The notes below the pieces were generated by a model that saw only the letters and a list, made by a program, of their open reading frames with translations, was not told where the DNA came from and searched no databases. DNA of 64,000 nucleotides from Zanthoxylum bungeanum (Eukaryota > Streptophyta > Magnoliopsida > Sapindales > Rutaceae): contig SKCR01021096.1 in the NCBI GenBank assembly GCA_019454045.1, positions 43,065 to 107,064 on the forward strand. The letters are read 5' to 3'. This document shows positions 59,588-64,000 of this stretch, piece after piece (the first letter of the stretch is position 1; each line of letters begins with the position of its first letter). A program made the translations under genes and the position numbers.

Positions 59588-60480
59588 GTGGAGCATCAAC
59601 GGAGACTCAATCCAATCATGAAGGAAGTCGTGAAGAAAGAAATCATCAAATGGTTGGATCCTGGTACATTTACCCCATATCAAGACAGCACTTGGGTAAG
59701 TCCTATGCAGTGTGTACCAAAGAAAGGAGGAATTACTGTTGTCACCAATGAAAAGAACGAGCTGATTCCAACAAGAACGGTGACTGGATGGAGAGTATGT
59801 ATGGATTACAGGAAGCTGAACAAAGCCACGAGAAAGGACCATTTTTCCGCTACCATTTATTGACCAGATGTTAGACAGACTAGCAGGACATGAGTTCTAT
59901 TGTTTTCTTGATGGATATTCAGGGTACAATCAGATTGCCATCGCACCAGAAGACCAGGATAAAACTACTTTTACATGTCCCTATGGTAATTTGGCTTTCC
60001 GCAGGATGCCATTTGGATTATGTAATGCCCCTGCCACTTTTCAGCGTTACATGATGGCCATCTCTCATCAGACATGCTGGAGCAGAGTATGGGAGGTTTT
60101 TATGGATGATTTTTCTGTGTTTGGAGATTCTTTGACCATTGTTTGTTAAATTTGGAAAGGTACTACAAGGGGCGAAGATACAAACCTGGTACTCAATTGG
60201 GAGAAATGCCATTTCATGGTACAAGAAGGTATTGTTCTTGGACACCCGGATTTCACAAAAGGAATCGAGGTAGACAAAGCAAAAATCGAGACAATTGAGA
60301 AACTAACCTCCACCAACATCTGTAAAAGGATTCGGAGTTTTTCTTGGACATGCAGGTTTTTACAGGAGATTTATCAAAGACTTTTCCAAGATTGCCAAAC
60401 CTCTTTGCAATCTTCTGGAAAAGGATGTGCCTTCAACTTCACCAAAGAATGCCAGGAAGCTTTTGAGATCTTAAACAGAA
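59588..60480 (+). pseudogene. Athila reverse transcriptase
   Basis: Motifs in order: RLNPIMKEVVKKEIIKWLD, STWVSPMQCVPKKGGITVV, WRVCMDYRKLNKATRKDHF, then after a break at the T5 run 59842-59846 MLDRLAGHEFYCFLDGYSGY, NQIAIAPEDQDKTTFTCPYG, RRMPFGLCNAPATFQRYMM, and the active site FMDDF at 60099-60113 followed by SVFGDS. Later segments (LVLNWEKCHFMVQEG) are in other frames. The FMDDF form is typical of Athila and related Gypsy groups. Confidence 0.9.
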
Positions 60481-60997
60481 GTTGGTTTCTGCCCCCATCA
60501 TTGTAGCACCAGATTGGACCCTTCCATTTGAGGTAATGTGTGATGCTAGTGATTATGCTGTAGGTGCAGTTTTGGGACAACGCAAAGCAAAGATTTTCCA
60601 CACCATTTACTACTCCAGCAGAACTCTGAATGAAGCTCAACTCAACTACACAACCCTGAAAAGGAGTTGCTAGCAGTTGTGTACGTTTTTGACAAATTCC
60701 GCTCCTATATTGGGTCCCAAAGTGGTGGTCTATACAGATCATTCAGCAATCAAATATCTGATCACAAAGAAAGATGCCAAACCTAGATTGATCCGTTGGA
60801 TACTTCTTTTGCAAGAATTCGACGTGGAGATCCGAGACAGGAAAGGAACAGAAAGCCAGGTGGCAGATCACTTATCGAGGCTCGACAATGGAGAAACAGC
60901 TGACAAAGAACTGATAATCAAAGAAACTTTTCCAGATGAACAACTGTTTTCCATGAAACAACAGGAAGTCCCTTGGTATGCTGACTATGTCAATTAA
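60481..60997 (+). pseudogene. Athila RNase H
   Basis: Two frames. The first has APIIVAPDWTLPFEVMCDAS, DYAVGAVLGQRKAK and YYSSRTLNEAQLNYTT. The second, after a break near 60670, has [40 protein letters not shown] and [10 protein letters not shown]. The D, E-region and D motifs are as in Gypsy RNase H. Confidence 0.88.
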
Positions 60998-62310
60998 TTG
61001 TATCAGGAAAATGGCTGTTGGAATGGACCAACTCAGCAACGGAAGAAGTTGTTTCAAAGAAGTCAAGCACTATGTCTGGGATGAACCGTACCTGTTTAAA
61101 CGCTGTGCTGATCAATTACTGAGACGGTGTGTTCCACAGGAGGAAGTCAACAGTGTTTTGGCAACACTGTCATTCATCACCATACGGCGGACACTTCAGT
61201 GGAAACAAAACTGCAGCCAAAGTCCTTCAATCAGGTTTGTTCTGGCCCACACTTTTTAAAGATGCTTATCTTTTTGCTTTTCAATGTGACAGGTGCCAGA
61301 GAACAGGGGAATATTTCAAGAAGAAATGAAGGACCATTGCAAAACATTCTGGAAGTGGAGATATTCGATGTATGGGGTTTGATTTCATGGGACCATTTGT
61401 TCCATCATTTGGACATGTACATTCTGGTTGCTGTAGACGACGTCTCCAAATGGGTTGAAGCAATTGCAACTGCCATCCAATGATTCTAAAGTGGTGATCA
61501 AATTCCTGAAAAAGAACATTTTCACTCGATTCGGAACACCTCGGCAATTATCAGCGATGGTGGCTCTCATTTTTGCAACAGATACTTTGATGCACTCCTA
61601 TCCAAATATGGAGTTACTCACAAGATTGCCACAGCTTACCATCCACAGTCAAATGGACAGGTTGAAGTTTCAAACAGGGAGATCAAAAGAATCCTAGAAA
61701 GAACCGTTGGATCAACAAGGAGGGACTGGTCTACAAAACTGGATGATGCATGGGCCTACCGAACAGCTTACAAGACACCCATTGGTATGTCCCCATATCG
61801 ATTGGTGTTTGGGAAAGCATGCCATCTTCCAGTTGAACTTGAACACAAGGCGTACTGGGCACTGAAGAAATGAATCTTGATTCACAAGCTGCAGGAGAGA
61901 AAAGACTTCACCAACTCAATGAATTGGAGGAATTTCGCCTACAGGCTTATGATAATGCCAAATTGTACAAAGAAAAGACCAAAAAATGGCATGACCGAAA
62001 AATATGCACATGCACAGACGTTAGAACCAAGGCAGCAGGTGTTGTTGTACAACTCGAGGTTAAAACTTTTCCCTGGAAAGTTAAAATCTAGTGGTGTCCG
62101 ACCATTTGTGATCACTCAGATTTTACCATATGGAGCTGTTGAGTTACTGGATCCTAATACCCCAACAACACATCAAAAGTTAACAGTCAGCGTGTCAAGC
62201 ACTACTGGGGAGAATCATTTGAGCGACAAAAGAAAGTGTCACACTTTCAGATCTAGCATAAACGTTCGAAAAGTCACGCTAGCACGTCTAGTAAGACGAA
62301 AACTTACTTA
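60998..62310 (+). pseudogene. Athila integrase
   Basis: The zinc region lies at about 61085-61310 (CSTGGSQQ or, in another frame, [48 protein letters not shown]). Core fragments: FDVWG at 61365, [32 protein letters not shown], and the [14 protein letters not shown] glutamate region near 61650. Downstream are [10 protein letters not shown] and [20 protein letters not shown] in shifted frames, and the C-terminal [15 protein letters not shown] and PYGAVELLDPN near 62050-62155. At least six frame changes as read. Confidence 0.85.
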
Positions 62311-62409
62311 GCCGCTCGCAGGCAAGGCAACCCCATGCATTTTTGTATATATTGTGATTTGGTGGGATTTAATTTTGTGGTGTTAGTTTTGCAGATTAAG
62401 TCATTTCAA

Positions 62410-62911
62410 ATGGAAGAAGCTCTCGCAAATCTTCACAAGCAATTTCCTTTCTCCCTAAAAAATCTCTGATGAAAGTCTACAAAGCTCGCGGGGAACGGAT
62501 GAGACTACTGACAATCCATGGTGTGCCCAATGACATTCGTTGGGTAATTGAAGATTGGCAGGTGAATCCTCTGATTCTTTTATTTCACATCTGCCTGGTT
62601 TTGGAAGAAGCACCTATGCAAAGAAACGAAGAGCTAACAAATGGGTGTTTGTTACAAATGTGCACGTTGGAATTGCACATACTCGTTGTCGTTCTTTAGG
62701 AATGGTGTCTGTTAATCGCGAAGACAAAATTAAATTCATTAGGAATGGCTTGAGTAAGGAGTCTTTAGATGATATATCTTCGACTCTTGAGACGTATCCC
62801 AGTGGATATGTTCACATAGACTTTCGCAGATTACATACACAATATCAAAAAGAAAGACAACAGTTAAGTCTTGGGAATCTGACTCAAAAGACCCTGTTTG
62901 CCAATTTATAA
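62410..62911 (+). pseudogene. Extra sense-strand frame in Athila element, unknown (ORF-X)
   Basis: It begins at the ATG 62410 (MEEALANLHKQFPFSLK) and passes through three frames with breaks beside the A6 run near 62456 and near 62553. The last frame is 62555-62911 and contains HLPGFGRSTYAKKRRANKWV, FVTNVHVGIAHTRCRSLGMV, and NREDKIKFIRNGLSKESLDD. About 165 codons in total. It is not gag-pol and not a LOG domain. I do not recognise the family; it could be a second captured sequence or a remnant of the env-like region that Athila elements may carry. Confidence 0.55.
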
Positions 62912-63140
62912 AAAAATTGGATGGGAAGCTTGTCCCTGACGCATAGATGTCAATCAAGCCGTTACTTTTCTTGCACATATTATATCTCTTTGTCTTTTCT
63001 TAATAATTGTGATTTGTTTTGTTATTTTCTTTTATTTTCTCCGACAGGATCCATACCTTTTTGACTATCACGATCTATTTACTATTGTTATACTAATCGT
63101 CATTTGGAAGATACTTGTGCTATTTTTTACTCACCCCTTT

Positions 63141-63142
63141 CA
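63141..63142 (+). promoter_or_regulatory. Possible 3' splice site upstream of the LOG-like frame
   Basis: The sequence ctattttttactcaccccttt-like pyrimidine tract ends in CAG|GT, AG at 63141-63142, 69 bp before the ATG at 63211. A spliced subgenomic RNA is the known way to express genes 3' of pol in env-carrying retroelements. The matching donor has not been located. Confidence 0.3.
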
Positions 63143-63210
63143 GGTATTATAAATTCAACTCATCATTGCACATTTGAAGTCATCCAGAGTTAAGAAAGAA
63201 AAACATAAAA

Positions 63211-63843
63211 ATGGAAGCCACTTCGAGAAGACGAGTTGAAAACATTTGTGTGTTTTTGCGGTAGTAGTGTTGGTACTAAACCACAATACATAGAAGCGGC
63301 ACAGGAGTTGGGTCGAGTATTAGCTGCAAGGATATGCACTTAATATATGGCGGAGGAAATCTTGGATTAATGGGAATCGTTTCAAAGGCCGTACAGGATG
63401 GAGGCAGTCATGTTTTGGAATTATCCCAAACCCTTGGCAGAGGCAAATCTTATTGAATCATCAAACGGAGAGGAACTGATCGTGCCAGGTCAGGTATACG
63501 ACTGGTAGAAATGATTAACCGTGATGCTTTTATTGCTTTGCCAGGTGGCTTGGGTACATTGGAAGAAAGTTTTATTGTACTATCTTGGGCAAACCTGAAC
63601 ATACACCAGAAACCAATTGGGCTGTACAATGTTGATGGGTTTTATGATTTTCTTTGTGTGGTTTCTTGATGATGCCCGGAGAAATGGATTCATATCAAAA
63701 CCTTTAAAAGAAATCCTATTTTACTGCCAGAACTGCTCCCAGATCTATTGACCAACTCATAGCCTATGAACCCACAGTTGACCCTATCATTTCAAAGATA
63801 AATTGGTCTGGGGATGATCGTGGTAAGAGACATTCGGGTTAAT
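63211..63843 (+). pseudogene. LOG: LOG-like cytokinin riboside 5'-monophosphate phosphoribohydrolase, captured in Athila element
   Basis: LOG enzymes release active cytokinin base from its nucleotide in the cytosol. From the ATG at 63211 (MEATSRRRVENICVF) the sequence, across shifted frames, shows the family landmarks in order: the CGSSVGTKPQYIEAAQELG N-terminal loop, LIYGGGNLGLMGIVSKAV, an altered middle, [15 protein letters not shown] with the PGGxGTxxE catalytic/phosphate motif, [20 protein letters not shown], and a C-terminal region to a TAA at 63841. Length about 205 codons, near the family norm. There are no introns, although plant LOG genes have several. Breaks lie mostly at homopolymers (63253-63257, 63330, 63415-63418, 63428-63430, 63660, 63719-63722) and one near 63495. 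It lies in sense between integrase and the polypurine tract, so it is part of the element. Activity is unknown. Confidence 0.85.
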
Positions 63844-64000
63844 CTGGATCTTAACCTTTAAATTCCTGTAGAACTTCAGTTAACCAGGTTATTATTCATC
63901 ATCTAAACTCTTCTGCTACTGTTTAAGACATTGGGGACAATGTCTCATTTAGGTTTGGGGGAGGGAATTAGTTGATTAATATCTTGTTTTTTAAGTTGTA
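63844..64000 (+). other. Athila 3' end region with polypurine-like tract
   Basis: The run aggtttgggggagggaa at 63951-63967 follows gacattggggacaatgtctc, a sequence context typical of the 3' end of Athila internal regions. The LTR start (expected TGATGAGTGG) is not reached before the window ends. Confidence 0.6.

Larger units (their letters stand above)
44623..64000 (+). mobile_element. Athila-type Ty3/Gypsy element, interrupted, 3' LTR outside window
   Basis: The order is 5' LTR, Asp-type primer site, gag, protease, (Copia copy B insertion 49063-59154), reverse transcriptase, RNase H, integrase, two extra frames, polypurine-like tract. The Athila assignment rests on the primer site tggcgccgttgccgggga, the Gag motifs, CDLGASVNLMP protease, FMDDF reverse-transcriptase site, and the integrase C-terminal [20 protein letters not shown] motifs. 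The left flank reads actat as a possible target duplication. Many breaks lie in homopolymers. The unusual part is 62390-63850. Confidence 0.88.

Noticed and set aside
3153..62310. Endogenous plant pararetrovirus (Caulimoviridae)
   Set aside because: All RT regions have LTRs, primer sites and integrase; no movement-protein motif was found.
63211..63843. Interpretation as an ordinary host LOG gene
   Set aside because: It lacks introns, is in sense with and within the Athila internal region, and is followed by the element's polypurine context, so capture is more likely. A chance processed-gene insertion cannot be fully excluded, but no poly(A) tail or flanking duplication is visible.

Overview
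The window is plant nuclear DNA made almost entirely of LTR retrotransposons inserted into one another. Evidence: Ty3/Gypsy and Ty1/Copia polyproteins, tRNA primer-binding sites, polypurine tracts, paired LTRs, target-site duplications and one hAT-like MITE. I see no host gene in its own chromosomal setting, no tRNA or rRNA gene and no CRISPR array. Species cannot be named from the sequence; a repeat-rich angiosperm is the best description.

Layout. (1) 1-2976: end of a very long LTR of a Tat-type element running in from the left, inserted into the 5' LTR of the next element. (2) 2977-14525: a Tat-lineage Gypsy element (T1) with broken gag-pol, dual RNase H, 3' tandem repeats and a spliced antisense gene carrying a plant 'putative gypsy type transposon' (PF04195-like) domain and a coiled coil. 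(3) 14526-19270: AT-rich DNA with a hAT-like MITE at 15341-16187. (4) 19684-23605: decayed Copia element on the minus strand. (5) 23606-29296: a 52-bp TTCGAA-rich tandem array, then LTR-like DNA ending at a Met-type primer-binding site. (6) 29297-30784 and 43294-44622: pieces of an old Copia copy (copy A), split by (7) a gag-only, non-autonomous Tat-like element with 3.7-kb LTRs at 30785-43293. (8) 44623 to the window end: an Athila-type Gypsy element inserted in the leader of copy A. Its protease gene is split by (9) Copia copy B at 49063-59154, with nearly identical 1.96-kb LTRs and an AAAAT target duplication.

The most unusual item is at the far right. Between the Athila integrase and its polypurine tract lie two extra sense-strand reading frames. 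One (62410-62911) I do not recognise. The other (63211-63843) is an intronless homologue of the plant cytokinin-activating enzyme LOG, with the CVFCGSS-like N-terminus, the YGGG motif and the PGGLGTLEE motif. It looks like a cellular gene carried in the position where Athila elements usually hold an env-like frame. A second striking item is the U3 of the Athila LTR, which has five CACGTG boxes, two TGACGTCA palindromes and six CACGTC cores within about 330 bp.

Many reading frames here are broken by one-base length changes in homopolymer runs. Some of the apparent decay, including that in the LOG-like frame, may therefore be sequence-consensus error. Frameshifts are reported as read.
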